Below are positions 35,862-45,300 of a stretch of 64,000 nucleotides of DNA, in pieces. Within the stretch, counting starts at the first letter, position 1. Each line of letters starts with the position of its first letter. The notes below the pieces were generated by a model. It saw only the letters and a list, made by a program, of their open reading frames with translations. It searched no databases and was not told the origin of the DNA. The stretch covers positions 53,355 to 117,354 of the forward strand of contig JAEUHM010000020.1 of NCBI GenBank assembly GCA_016795485.1. The letters are read 5' to 3'. A program made the position numbers and the translations under genes. This DNA comes from Verrucomicrobiaceae bacterium (GTDB taxonomy: Bacteria; Verrucomicrobiota; Verrucomicrobiia; Verrucomicrobiales; Verrucomicrobiaceae).

Positions 35862-36557
35862 ATGAAATTGACTCATATCGCCAATGCGCTCACGATTGCC
35901 CTGCTGCTGGTCACCGCCTGGCTTGCTTGGGAAGCGTCCAAGGAAGCCAAGATCGCAGCAGACAAGGTAGATCGCCTGACAGCGCATCAGCGCCAAATGG
36001 AATCCATGCAACCTCAGGTGATCCACGCCACCTCGGCCCCTCCGGCAGCGGACGGCACCGCAGCGATTCATCCGCCGATGATCCCAGTCCAGCCGTCTCC
36101 CCAGCCACCCAGCAATCCAGTTCCTGCCAATACCCCAGCAGGAACCGCCGCCCAGGCACCAACACCAGAGCCCACTGCTGCAGCCCTTGCCGCTACTGGA
36201 AATCCAGCCATCATCGCACCAGCAGTCGCAAACACCGCACCATCCCCTGCCCCGCTGCCGCCTGGCACGCTCACACCCCTCCAACGCAGGGTAAGGGACG
36301 CCCCTGCCCTTGGAAAAATCAAAGACTTCGTGGCTGAGCACGGGTTTGTGACATTTGAGGCTCCTGCGGACTTTGGATTGAAGCCTGGGATGAAATTTGA
36401 CCTCCGCCGCGATTCATCGGTGGTAGGCCGTATCACTATCGCCGCGATTGAACCTGAAGCCGTCGTAGCAGATCTTGATCCGAAGAGCGTGCCAGAAGGT
36501 GTCGAGGTCAAAGCTGGTGATGACATCATTAGCGTGATGGCTCCGATGCCAAAGTAG
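35862..36557 (+). CDS. Membrane-anchored protein with Pro/Ala-rich linker, function unknown
   Basis: 231 residues. One N-terminal helix (LTHIANALTIALLLVTAWLAW) is followed by a short coiled-coil stretch (KIAADKVDRLTAHQRQMESM), an unusually long Pro/Ala-rich linker (about residues 50-150), and a small beta-rich C-terminal domain (KIKDFVAEHGFVTFEAPADFGLKPGMKFDLRR … KAGDDIISVMAP). ATG 35862 is at the natural start; the frame upstream from 35817 has no family support. The C-terminal domain may be a relative of the small KOW/SH3-like module seen in Verrucomicrobia, but I am not sure. It is 13 bases upstream of tlyA, so co-transcription is likely. Confidence 0.55.
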   Translation: MKLTHIANALTIALLLVTAWLAWEASKEAKIAADKVDRLTAHQRQMESMQPQVIHATSAPPAADGTAAIHPPMIPVQPSPQPPSNPVPANTPAGTAAQAPTPEPTAAALAATGNPAIIAPAVANTAPSPAPLPPGTLTPLQRRVRDAPALGKIKDFVAEHGFVTFEAPADFGLKPGMKFDLRRDSSVVGRITIAAIEPEAVVADLDPKSVPEGVEVKAGDDIISVMAPMPK

Positions 36558-36570
36558 TTGCTCCGATTCG

Positions 36571-37302
36571 ATGCCGAAGGAGCGTCTCGACATCTTATTG
36601 CACCAGCGGGGGCTTGCATCCAGCCGGGAGCAAGCAAAGCGCCTTATTCTCGCGGGTGAGGTGTTTATGGGCGACACCACCGCCTCGAAACCTGGGCAAC
36701 TGGTGCCGAATGACACCGAGTTGCGGGTCAAAGAGCAGCCCCGCTTCGTGAGCCGGGGAGGCTTGAAGCTTGAAGGTGCGTTGAATCACTTCGGAGTCGA
36801 CGTCACGGGGCTCACTTGCCTAGACATCGGCTCCTCCACGGGGGGGTTTACCGATTGCCTACTTCAGCATGGAGCAGCACGCGTCTATGCTTTCGACGTA
36901 GGCACCAATCAACTGGTCTGGAAGCTGCGTTCTGATGCTCGTGTCGTTTCACGAGAGAACTTCAACGTCCGCCACCTCGTCCCAGCCGACCTGCCTGAGC
37001 CGATTGATTTCATCGTGGCCGATGTTTCCTTTATCTCGTTAACCCTCGTACTGCCTCCAGTGCTGCCTCACGTCAAGCAAGGCGGTATCGTGCTCATCAA
37101 GCCGCAGTTTGAGCTGAGTCGGGACGAAGTTGGTCGCGGAGGCATCGTCCGTGAGCCGAACTTGCACCAAAAGTCAGTCCAGAAGTTACAGGACTTTATC
37201 GAACAACAGTCCGGGTTCGAGTGGCGCGGCGTCATTGACTCACCCATCACCGGGACCGACGGAAATCGCGAGTTTCTCGCCTGGTTCACACGTAAATCGT
37301 AG
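36571..37302 (+). CDS. tlyA: rRNA 2'-O-methyltransferase TlyA (S4 and FtsJ-like)
   Basis: 243 residues. The S4-like RNA-binding part (RLDILLHQRGLASSREQAKRLI … LAGEVFM) is followed by RFVSRGGLKLEGALNHF and the SAM site LDIGSSTGGFTDCLLQHGA. VVADVSFISL and IVLIKPQFEL complete the methyltransferase. In mycobacteria TlyA methylates C1409 of 16S and C1920 of 23S rRNA. Bacteria outside that group often carry it as a 23S-only type; the mark here is not known. It starts 13 bases after the membrane-anchored gene and ends 3 bases before moaE. Confidence 0.92.
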   Translation: MPKERLDILLHQRGLASSREQAKRLILAGEVFMGDTTASKPGQLVPNDTELRVKEQPRFVSRGGLKLEGALNHFGVDVTGLTCLDIGSSTGGFTDCLLQHGAARVYAFDVGTNQLVWKLRSDARVVSRENFNVRHLVPADLPEPIDFIVADVSFISLTLVLPPVLPHVKQGGIVLIKPQFELSRDEVGRGGIVREPNLHQKSVQKLQDFIEQQSGFEWRGVIDSPITGTDGNREFLAWFTRKS

Positions 37303-37305
37303 CTC

Positions 37306-37680
37306 ATGAGGAATATCGCGCTCATTCGTCATCCCATTGACACCAGTTCGCCAACATTTGCGGCAGAAGAAGGCGCGGAAGTCCAGTTTCTGGGAGTCGT
37401 GCGCGGGTCAGAAGAAGGGCGACCCATAATCGGAATCGACTACACCGCCTACGAGCCCATGGCCCTGAAGATGCTCCACCAAGTTGCAGAGAAAGCAGAA
37501 CAGCAGTTTGGCCAGCATGATCTACTCCTTCACCATCGATTGGGATTCGTTAAGGCGGAAGATCCATCCATCATCATCAGAGTCCGCACTCGCCACAGCG
37601 CTGCAGCATTCACCATCTGCCAATGGTATCTCAGTGAAGTCAAAAAGACGGTGCCCATTTGGAAGCGCTGTTTGGAATAA
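37306..37680 (+). CDS. moaE: Molybdopterin synthase catalytic subunit MoaE
   Basis: 124 residues. GAEVQFLGVVRGSEEG, GIDYTAYEPMALKML, HHRLGFVKAEDPSIIIRV and KTVPIWK match MoaE, which with MoaD converts cPMP to molybdopterin using ThiS-like thiocarboxylate. Here MoaD is not adjacent. The first residues (MRNIALIRHPID) are normal. It follows tlyA with a 3-base gap. Molybdate uptake might be linked to the tandem ModA gene 8 kb upstream, but they are not one operon. Confidence 0.88.
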   Translation: MRNIALIRHPIDTSSPTFAAEEGAEVQFLGVVRGSEEGRPIIGIDYTAYEPMALKMLHQVAEKAEQQFGQHDLLLHHRLGFVKAEDPSIIIRVRTRHSAAAFTICQWYLSEVKKTVPIWKRCLE

Positions 37681-37740
37681 GCCCGTGTTCAAAACAAACC
37701 TCCGCTTCCCCTGCTCCTCAAGCAATGCTAGTGGGCAGAG

Positions 37741-38922
37741 ATGTCCAAATCCCAGCCACTGAACTTTGATCCAGCCCGTGTCGAAACGCCCGCGTTTGTT
37801 GTAGACTTGGGCTTGTTGAAGAAAAACCTCTCCCTTCTGGCTAAGGTCCAGTCCGAGGCTGGCTGCAAGGTCCTTCTCGCGCTCAAAGGTTTCTCCATGT
37901 TCTCCACGTTTGGATTGGTAAGGCAGTATCTGAGCGGATGCTGTGCTAGCGGACTACACGAGGCTCTACTGGCCAGAGAGGAGTTTGACAAAGAAGTGCA
38001 TGTCTACGCACCAGCATTCAAAGAGTCTGAAATGAAACAGATCATTCCCATTGCGGACCACATCAGTTTCAACTCCTACAATCAATGGCGCCATTGGAAG
38101 CCTCTACTGGATGCAGCAAGGGCCACGGGACACGCGCCAAGCCCAGGTATTCGAGTCAATCCAGAGCACTCTGAAGTGGAAGTGGCCCTCTACGATCCAT
38201 GCAGCCCAGGATGTCGCCTCGGGACCAGAGCAGACGCACTACGTGATCAAGATTTGGAAGGCCTAGAGGGTCTGCACTTTCATGCGCTTTGCGAGCAAGA
38301 CTCCGACGTGCTGGAGCGCACTCTCGGAGCTGTTGAAAAGCGGTTCCCGTGGCTACTAGAGAGAGTGAAGTGGGTGAACATGGGAGGAGGGCATCACATT
38401 ACGCGCCCCGGATACGACGTAGAGCGATTAGTGCGCGTTATCCGATCATTTCGCGAGCGGTGGGGCAAAGAAGTTTACCTGGAGCCTGGAGAAGCCGTAG
38501 CACTCAACACTGGATTCCTCATTGCAAGTGTCATGGACATCGTTGGCGATCCAACTTCCACCAATCCGCTTCCAACAGCCATTTTAGACACATCGGCCAC
38601 CTGCCACATGCCAGATACTCTCGAAATGCCATATCGCCCTTTTGTGATTGGCAGCGGAGAACCCGGAGAACTTGCCCACACCTATAAGCTCGGAGGAATG
38701 TCCTGTTTGGCTGGAGATGTAATCAACGAATACTCCTTTTCAGAGCCCTTACAGATCGGACAGAAGCTGGTTTTCACCGACATGGCACATTACACCATGG
38801 TCAAGACCACAACCTTCAACGGAGTGCCCCACCCAGACATCGTGACCTTCGATCCCGATACCAACCAAATCAAGATCGTGCGCCATTTCGGTTACGAGGA
38901 CTTTAAGCGCAAACTGTCCTGA
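37741..38922 (+). CDS. nspC: Carboxynorspermidine decarboxylase
   Basis: 393 residues of the alanine-racemase-fold PLP decarboxylases. NspC makes norspermidine or spermidine from carboxy precursors. Visible are the PLP lysine in LALKGFSMFS (near 49), GIRVNPEHSEVEV, LYDPCSPGCRLG, HFHALCEQDSDVLE, NMGGGHHITR, LEPGEAVALNTG and DTSATCHMPDTLEMPYRPF with the cofactor-clamping Cys. ATG 37741 is clear. Carboxyspermidine dehydrogenase is not adjacent. It implies a polyamine route typical of Verrucomicrobia, Bacteroidetes and Vibrio. Confidence 0.93.
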   Translation: MSKSQPLNFDPARVETPAFVVDLGLLKKNLSLLAKVQSEAGCKVLLALKGFSMFSTFGLVRQYLSGCCASGLHEALLAREEFDKEVHVYAPAFKESEMKQIIPIADHISFNSYNQWRHWKPLLDAARATGHAPSPGIRVNPEHSEVEVALYDPCSPGCRLGTRADALRDQDLEGLEGLHFHALCEQDSDVLERTLGAVEKRFPWLLERVKWVNMGGGHHITRPGYDVERLVRVIRSFRERWGKEVYLEPGEAVALNTGFLIASVMDIVGDPTSTNPLPTAILDTSATCHMPDTLEMPYRPFVIGSGEPGELAHTYKLGGMSCLAGDVINEYSFSEPLQIGQKLVFTDMAHYTMVKTTTFNGVPHPDIVTFDPDTNQIKIVRHFGYEDFKRKLS

Positions 38923-39005
38923 TATCCAATGAAAGCATAAGCCGAAAGACTTGCACTGCTTCGCGGTTTACTGCGCCAGACTGCCATGAGGTGAATTGGG
39001 ATGAA

Positions 39006-40268
39006 TCAAATCTCGGTGCCTGGCTCAGGCTCACCTTTGAAGGTGCCAGTGCCTACGAGGCGCTCAAAGATGGGGGAAGCCATCAGGGTGGTAATCACGG
39101 CCATGATCGCGAGCATGGCGAATATCTCAGCGGAAATGATACCTCTTTGCAGGCCGATGTTGATGATGATCAGTTCCATGAGGCCCCGTGCGTTCATCAA
39201 CACGCCAATGCCAAGCGCTTCTTTGTTAGAGATGCCAGAGGCGCGCGCAGCAGCCCAGCAAGCAACTCCTTTGCCGATGATCGCTGCGGCAAGCACGGCG
39301 CCACAGAGCAGCCAAAGGGAGCCGCTATTGAGCAGACCAAGTCGCGTATTGAGCCCGGAATACGTAAAGAAGAGCGGCAGGATGAGCGCTACTGCCAAGG
39401 GTTGGGTGCGCTCAATGAGCGTGCGATTGACCACACCCCGCGGCATTGCGCTGCCCATGACGAAGGCACCAAATACTGCGTGGAGTTCGATGTAGTCTGT
39501 CCACCAGGCCCCGAAGCACATGAGGGACAGGAAGAAGGCATACTCGCCATCGGACAGCTTACCGCGGGCCTCAATGCCTTTGGCATACCGGGCCAGAAGT
39601 GGCCGAATGACGAGGTGAGCAATGAGCACGTAGCCAAGTCCCCCGCCAATGCTGAGCACTGCGTGAGAAAAGTCCCCTCCGAAGCTTGCGAGCACAACGG
39701 CGAGCATGCCCCAAGCTGCGGCATCATCTATAGCGCCCGCACCGATGGCTACAGTGCCCATGGTGGTGCCTGCAAGCCCTTTGAAATGAATGATCCGTGC
39801 CAGCATCGGAAACGCCGTGATACACATTGATGCACCCATGAAGATCATAGCGTTCTGCATCGACGTAGCCTTTGGGAAAAGCGTCGTGTGCTGCCAAAAG
39901 ACCCACCCGAGGATGGCGCCCAGGACAAACGGCGCCGCCATCCCTGCAAAGCTCACGGCCACAGAGCTCTTGAACTTCTTGCGCACAATATCCACGCGAA
40001 ACTCCAGACCGACGATGAACATGTAGAGCGCAAGCCCTAGTTGCGACACAGGAAAGAGCACCTTCATCGACTCCTTTGGGAATAGCGCTTCTCCCCATGC
40101 AGGGGCGAAGAGGCCCAAGAGCGAGGGGCCAAGCCAAACGCCAGCGATCATCTCGGCGACAACTTGTGGCTGCCCAAATCTAGCCGCAATGATGCCCACG
40201 ATTCGACAAACAATGAGGATGATGCCGAGTTGAAGGAAGAACTGGATGGCAAGCTGTAGATTGGTCAT
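39006..40268 (-). CDS. Monovalent cation:proton antiporter, CPA2 family (membrane part only)
   Basis: 420 residues with about twelve hydrophobic helices. FGQPQVVAEMIAGVWLGPSLLG and PVSQLGLALYMFIVGLEF are the opening helices of CPA2 proteins. The ion site GAIDDAAAWGML has the conserved Asp pair, and RGLMELIIINIGLQ lies near the end. There is no KTN/RCK (TrkA-N) C-terminal domain, unlike KefB. It probably exchanges Na+ or K+ for H+ at the inner membrane. A porin gene follows on the same strand 19 bases upstream, so they may be cotranscribed. Confidence 0.85.
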   Translation of the reverse strand: MTNLQLAIQFFLQLGIILIVCRIVGIIAARFGQPQVVAEMIAGVWLGPSLLGLFAPAWGEALFPKESMKVLFPVSQLGLALYMFIVGLEFRVDIVRKKFKSSVAVSFAGMAAPFVLGAILGWVFWQHTTLFPKATSMQNAMIFMGASMCITAFPMLARIIHFKGLAGTTMGTVAIGAGAIDDAAAWGMLAVVLASFGGDFSHAVLSIGGGLGYVLIAHLVIRPLLARYAKGIEARGKLSDGEYAFFLSLMCFGAWWTDYIELHAVFGAFVMGSAMPRGVVNRTLIERTQPLAVALILPLFFTYSGLNTRLGLLNSGSLWLLCGAVLAAAIIGKGVACWAAARASGISNKEALGIGVLMNARGLMELIIINIGLQRGIISAEIFAMLAIMAVITTLMASPIFERLVGTGTFKGEPEPGTEI

Positions 40269-40287
40269 GAGACGAATGGGGGAAGGA

Positions 40288-41589
40288 TCAATAGTTGAAG
40301 GTGAGCGTTAGGTAGGCAAAGTCCGCATCGCTACTGGCACCTGTGTCTGCCAGGTAATCCCCAGCAAAAAAGTGCGAGTAACCAAGCAATAAATCAAGCC
40401 GCTGGCTGAGCTTTGCATTTAGAGTCAAGTCAAGCTCATATCCCGCGTGCCGACTTGCTCCCGGCTGGATGTCGCGCACCTGCGTGATGCCGTTCGCACG
40501 ATACCAAGCGTCATTGGAGGTGGATAACCAAAACGAATGGAGATCGAGAGCAGCCTTAAACTTGGGGTGAGGCTGGGCAGCCAGGCGGAAGGCAACATTG
40601 TGCATGTTCTGCCAAGAGAACGTGTCCATGAAGCCATAGGGAGGATGATTTGTGGGAAACAAGTTCTGGAAGGTGTGGACATTCCCGTCCGCTGCATTGT
40701 CATCGCCAGTGCCAAAGCTGTATTCCATGGCAATGCGTGGTTTCCAGCTCTGCTTTAGCCAGTTGTAGCCAGCCTCTAAGTGATGCGCATAAGCACCCAG
40801 TTCCTTACCTCTCACACGGCCGCTCTGCCCTGCAAACTCAGCGGTGTAGTCCCATCCGTCGAGCAAGAGAGGATCGCCTTTCCATCGCGTGCCCAAGGTT
40901 ATGAAGTCACTGCCACCACTGCTACTTTCTTGATGCAAATGAAACGCATACAGATCGGTCGTCTGAAAGCGGAGCACGCTCGTATTGCTGTAATAGATGC
41001 CGCTGAAAAACTGACCAGTTCCATCTGAGTTACCTAGCCAGTCACTGCGGTTGAACTCCGACTCATGGTAACGCACCACGCTCGAAGTAAAGGCATCCAG
41101 CCACCAACCCTCGTGCTCCAAATGAAACTTCACCGCATCAAAGGTGCGGCTGAAGTTCAACCACTCCAGTGGACCAACCAAGCGCTCGTCGCCATAGGCA
41201 AGCACTTGGCGACCAAGCTTCAGACTCAATTTGTTGGCATTGCCAAACTCGATACTCGCCAGTCGCAAGTCGAACGCATCGTCTCCTTCAGCGCCATTCA
41301 GCAGTGGAACGTCCGGGCGGTCTGAGAAGCTCTCTCTCACATCCTGGCCCTGCACTGTGAACCGCAGCCATTCCAGCGGCTGCCACTCCACACCAAGACG
41401 GAAGCGATGAAGCAGCCAAGAGTCGTCTGTCAGCGCCTTGGCATCAGAATCGAAGTCATACACATTATTCCGCAGTTCGCCCCTCATACGCGCCTGGAAG
41501 TTCCACTTCAAAGAATCGCCCAACTCCTCTGCCATCAAAGGCAAAGACAAGAACAGAAAAGCAGGCACTAAAGCGCGAGGGGAGAGCAT
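40288..41589 (-). CDS. Alginate-export-type outer-membrane porin
   Basis: 433 residues with a signal peptide (ALVPAFLFLSLPLMAEE) and a beta-barrel pattern of alternating residues ending in the C-terminal aromatic FAYLTLTFNY. RLGVEWQPLEWLRFTVQGQDVRES, SLKLGRQVLAYGDERLVGP and FDAVKFHLE are typical of the AlgE/alginate_exp domain family, porins for anionic sugars or general channels. The name does not imply alginate here. It precedes the CPA2 antiporter by 19 bases. Confidence 0.8.
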   Translation of the reverse strand: MLSPRALVPAFLFLSLPLMAEELGDSLKWNFQARMRGELRNNVYDFDSDAKALTDDSWLLHRFRLGVEWQPLEWLRFTVQGQDVRESFSDRPDVPLLNGAEGDDAFDLRLASIEFGNANKLSLKLGRQVLAYGDERLVGPLEWLNFSRTFDAVKFHLEHEGWWLDAFTSSVVRYHESEFNRSDWLGNSDGTGQFFSGIYYSNTSVLRFQTTDLYAFHLHQESSSGGSDFITLGTRWKGDPLLLDGWDYTAEFAGQSGRVRGKELGAYAHHLEAGYNWLKQSWKPRIAMEYSFGTGDDNAADGNVHTFQNLFPTNHPPYGFMDTFSWQNMHNVAFRLAAQPHPKFKAALDLHSFWLSTSNDAWYRANGITQVRDIQPGASRHAGYELDLTLNAKLSQRLDLLLGYSHFFAGDYLADTGASSDADFAYLTLTFNY

Positions 41590-41893
41590 CCGACGAAAAA
41601 CGTGGCGCTGTCCGCCCAGAACTGAAATAGAATATAGCTATGGGTACGATAACGCGCAGGCATGGGAAGAAACCTAGCGAGTCCCCAATCAGCGGCCACC
41701 AAGTCAGCCCCAGCACTCAAAGTGCCGTCACCGGCACTCGCAGAGCAATTCCAGCCGCAGTAGCTACCACCACCAAGCCACCGTGGCGGACTGCACCGGC
41801 ACTCCGTCCTCCCAGGGCTCTGAAACCTCCCGTTGGGGGCGATGGAGCCAAATCGGGCACCACGTCCGTCATTGTGACGAACTTTACAGGGGC
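41590..41893. other. Intergenic region between porin and FKBP genes
   Basis: 304 bases. It must contain the promoter of the leftward porin gene. ORFs on both strands here (for example 41640-41981 plus) have skewed composition and no family match, and I do not call them. No hairpin terminator was found. Confidence 0.5.
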
Positions 41894-42298
41894 TCAATCT
41901 TCCCAAACTTTGAGCAGTTCGACTTCAAAGATGAGTGTCTCGTTGGGTCCGATGTCGATTCCCGCACCGCGTGAACCGTAGGCGAGCTGAGACGGGATAA
42001 AGAGGCGGGTCTTGCCGCCTTCTTTCATGAGTTGCAGCCCTTCGGTCCAGCCTTTGATGACCCGATTGAGTGGAAACTCCGCTGGCTCCCGCCCGGCTTG
42101 GTAGGAGCTGTCGAACTCTGCACCATTGAGAAGTGTCCCACGGTAATGCACGACAACAGTATCGGTGGCCTTGGGGCTTTTGCCTGTGCCTTCGGTCAGG
42201 ACCAAATACTGGAGGCCACTGGGTGTGGTGACGACCCCGGGTTTCTTTGCGTTCTCTTCAAGGAAGGCTTGGCCAAGGGCAAGTGCAGTAGTGGACAT
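41894..42298 (-). CDS. FKBP-type peptidyl-prolyl isomerase
   Basis: 134 residues, one FKBP domain. VVVHYRGTLLNGAEFDSSYQAGREPAEFPLNRVIKGWTEGLQLM, then GGKTRLFIPSQLAYGSRGAG and IGPNETLIFEVELLKV match the single-domain FKBP/FklB-like group, with the drug-site residues Y, F, D, W, Y, F present. No signal peptide is apparent, so it is probably cytoplasmic. It has no operon partner. Confidence 0.92.
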   Translation of the reverse strand: MSTTALALGQAFLEENAKKPGVVTTPSGLQYLVLTEGTGKSPKATDTVVVHYRGTLLNGAEFDSSYQAGREPAEFPLNRVIKGWTEGLQLMKEGGKTRLFIPSQLAYGSRGAGIDIGPNETLIFEVELLKVWED

Positions 42299-42377
42299 GA
42301 GGCGGTTGGTGGGGTTTGTGGTAAAAGGGGCGTCATAGGTGGCAGTGAACCGTGAGGTTGCAAGCTTGCTGAACGGA

Positions 42378-45300
42378 TCATTGTGCCGCGAGCCCGCTGC
42401 CAGAGGTGCCAGGCAGTGGTATGAGCCACGGATTGACCGTGGATGTGGGCTGGAACTTAATAAAGAAAGCGCGACCTGATTTGAGACTCAAAGTTGAGTT
42501 GACTGAGGTCAAATTGACATCGCTCAAGGCTGCCCAGTTTCGAATGGAGCCCGCGCCTACAAGCCAGTAACTGACGTAGTTGTTGGTTGGCCCAGAATCT
42601 CCTCCGAATAGCCGAATCTGATCTGCTGTGGCTGGACTGCGGGAAGAAGTAAAGCCATTGGCCTCGGTGAATACGCCTGAAGCCGGCGTCATGTCCACGG
42701 GCCATGGGTTACTCACGAGGGAGGTGCCAGTCACCATCTGACGTCGAAATGGTTCAGTGCGCACTTCTCCAGTGAGCAAAAGAGTGCGCGATTGACTCCC
42801 AGTTATGCGAGTCATTAAGCCAACTCCAGGCTGAATGACAGTCCGTTCCGCGTTTGCGACATTCACGTCGCCTCCGAGAGTCCAGTGGTCGAAGCTTGTG
42901 CCGCCTTTGACAAAAAAGAGACTTCGGAAGGAGGTGCCCTCGTAGAACAAGATGGTGTCTGCCGTGCTCGGGTTGAGCGAGCCAACGAAGGCGTCCTTGT
43001 TGAACACTTGTCCAATGGTCATGTGTGGCCGAACAACCAACCGTGCACCCGTAATGGTTCCGACAGGTGATGCTGTACTGACGCCCATGCGGGTGAACCC
43101 TGCGATTTCGTAACGTGTGCCGGCAAGTGCGCCGGATCGGACCTCCAAGTAGTAGCTGGTCTCTGGATCAATGATGGCGGCGAGGTTTGAATCTTCCACA
43201 AAGTCCACGTTGGTGCCGATGGCATTACCTACCATGCCAGCATAGACGGGCGGACGCACGACGTTGATACCAAAGGTCTGCGTGCCGGCGGCCTGTGAGT
43301 AACGTTGCCATGACTTGGGTGTGGTGACCGCAGTGCCACCTCCAGACCAGGTGACCCTACAGCGAATGATGCCACCCTGAATGCCAGCCGGTGCTGCGAG
43401 ATGAATGTTTGCCCAACGAAGAGCGGTGGTCCCGCCGCCTATATCCGTTGCTGTGGGCGCTGAGGCAACAGGTGACCAACTCACTAGATCGGTAGTGGTC
43501 TCTAACGAGTAAGTGATGTCGGAGACGGCTGTGGGCCGGTGAACAACCGCGTCTACGGCTGAAGTGCCACTGGTCTCCAAAAGGAAAGGCGCCGCGGTCT
43601 GCACGCCAGACACCGCGGAGGTGCCGAGAGCATGCTCCAGGAGGTCCGTGGCGTAGTCGCTATCGCTATTCCCAGAAGCGCTACCGATAAAAGTGGTGGG
43701 AGATGCGGATTCGCTAACTCGCAAGTGAGTGCTAGGCACCACGCGCCGTGAGACACTGACACTGCTCCACTCCAGACGAACTTCTGCAGCACCGAAGCTG
43801 GATGCATAGTCCATGCGAATGGACACCGGAACTCCTGCCGTGAGCACTGCACTGCCGCTAAACTGAGTCTCAAGGTGCTTGGTCCACTGATCAATGACAA
43901 GAGCTCCGTTGACCCACAAGCGAACCTGTCCAGCGGTGGTGGTAGTAAAGGTATGCGCCTCACTGAAACGTGGAATCATGGTGCCGGTCCACCGGACGGA
44001 GAACTGGTCAATGGGCACACGTGGGTCTGGACTTGTGCTACCCCAGTCGAAGTCAATGACGGCATCGGAACGCGAGAAGCGCGCCTGGTTGAAGTTGGTG
44101 CCATAGTAATAAGTGCCGGTCAGACCTTGATTGGCCGCAAGCAGAGCAGAACCAACAGGAATGATTTGAACGGACTGAAGGCGGGTGAAGGCTCCGTTGG
44201 TGATGGTTATCTTCCCATCCACCACGGCAACACGTGTGGTCTGGGAGGATGACTTCCCTGCCCTGAGCTTCACATTGCTCATGACGGCTGTGCCCTCGAC
44301 GAAAAGCGTGTTCACGCTCGGCTCAGATGCATCCCCAACACTAACAGTGACATCGTAGGAACCATTGGGCGTCTCCATCTCCCAGTTGGCAGAGGGCTTC
44401 ATGGCGATCATGGAGTCTAACCTTGGGTCAGTTGCCACGCTGCGCCTGCGGGCTTCTGCCGTGTGATCAGTGCTCCAACCATACTTCTGTCCAAACCGAG
44501 GACCAAAGACATGCCCGTGGTCGGCAAGAGAACCGCTGATCAACGGAGTAGCTGCCGGTTGGAACTGGATGCGCGCATTGACTGGAACGGGCAAGTCGTT
44601 GTAAACCGCGATGGATGACGAGCCAAAACCAACGCCAACAGCGCCCTGAGCAGAAGATTGCACCGTAAGCACCCATTGCGTGCCGGATCCCGAAATGCCG
44701 ATGATGGATGCATTGTTCAATGTGAAGGCCGCGGCACTGAGGTCGGCCACTGGCTGACTCAGTGTCACATTGACCGTGAAGATACCGCTCACAGAAGTGG
44801 ACGATGTGCTCAATGAGGCTGTCAATGGCGCGGTGACGGTCCAAGTGAACGCCTGGGACACGCTACTCCATCCATCTGTCACGAGTACCGTAACGGGATA
44901 GCTGCCCTGTGTACCGGATTGAATGGTCCCTGAAATGACACCAGTGCTTGCATGAATCTGCAAACCAATGGGGAGGTTCACCGCACTGAAGGTGAGCGGA
45001 TCACTCGTGGAATCACTCGCGGTGATAGCTAGGTTTACGGCATTGCCTACAAGATCAGTCTGTGGACCTGGATTGGCTAATGTAGGAGCCACCGTGCCGC
45101 CTTCTACAAGGGTAACAAAGCGATTAGCAGGAACGTTGGCTGCCTGATCGACCGTCCCACTGGGCCAGCGGACCTTAAGTAGAGATGCGGATGCCGCGTT
45201 CCCCATGCCGAAGATCTGTGTGGGACTGTGCGTGATGCCATAGCTCTCGCCACTGCGCACTTCCCTGACCTGCGTGCCCCAGGTTCCGTGCAACTCAATG

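Noticed and set aside
39001..39830. Plus-strand frame of about 279 residues opposite the CPA2 antiporter
   Set aside because: Composition is His-, Glu- and Ala-rich nonsense without any motif; the minus strand encodes obvious membrane helices.
41640..41981. 113-residue plus frame between porin and FKBP genes
   Set aside because: Pro/Thr-rich composition, no family motif, overlaps the FKBP 3' end.
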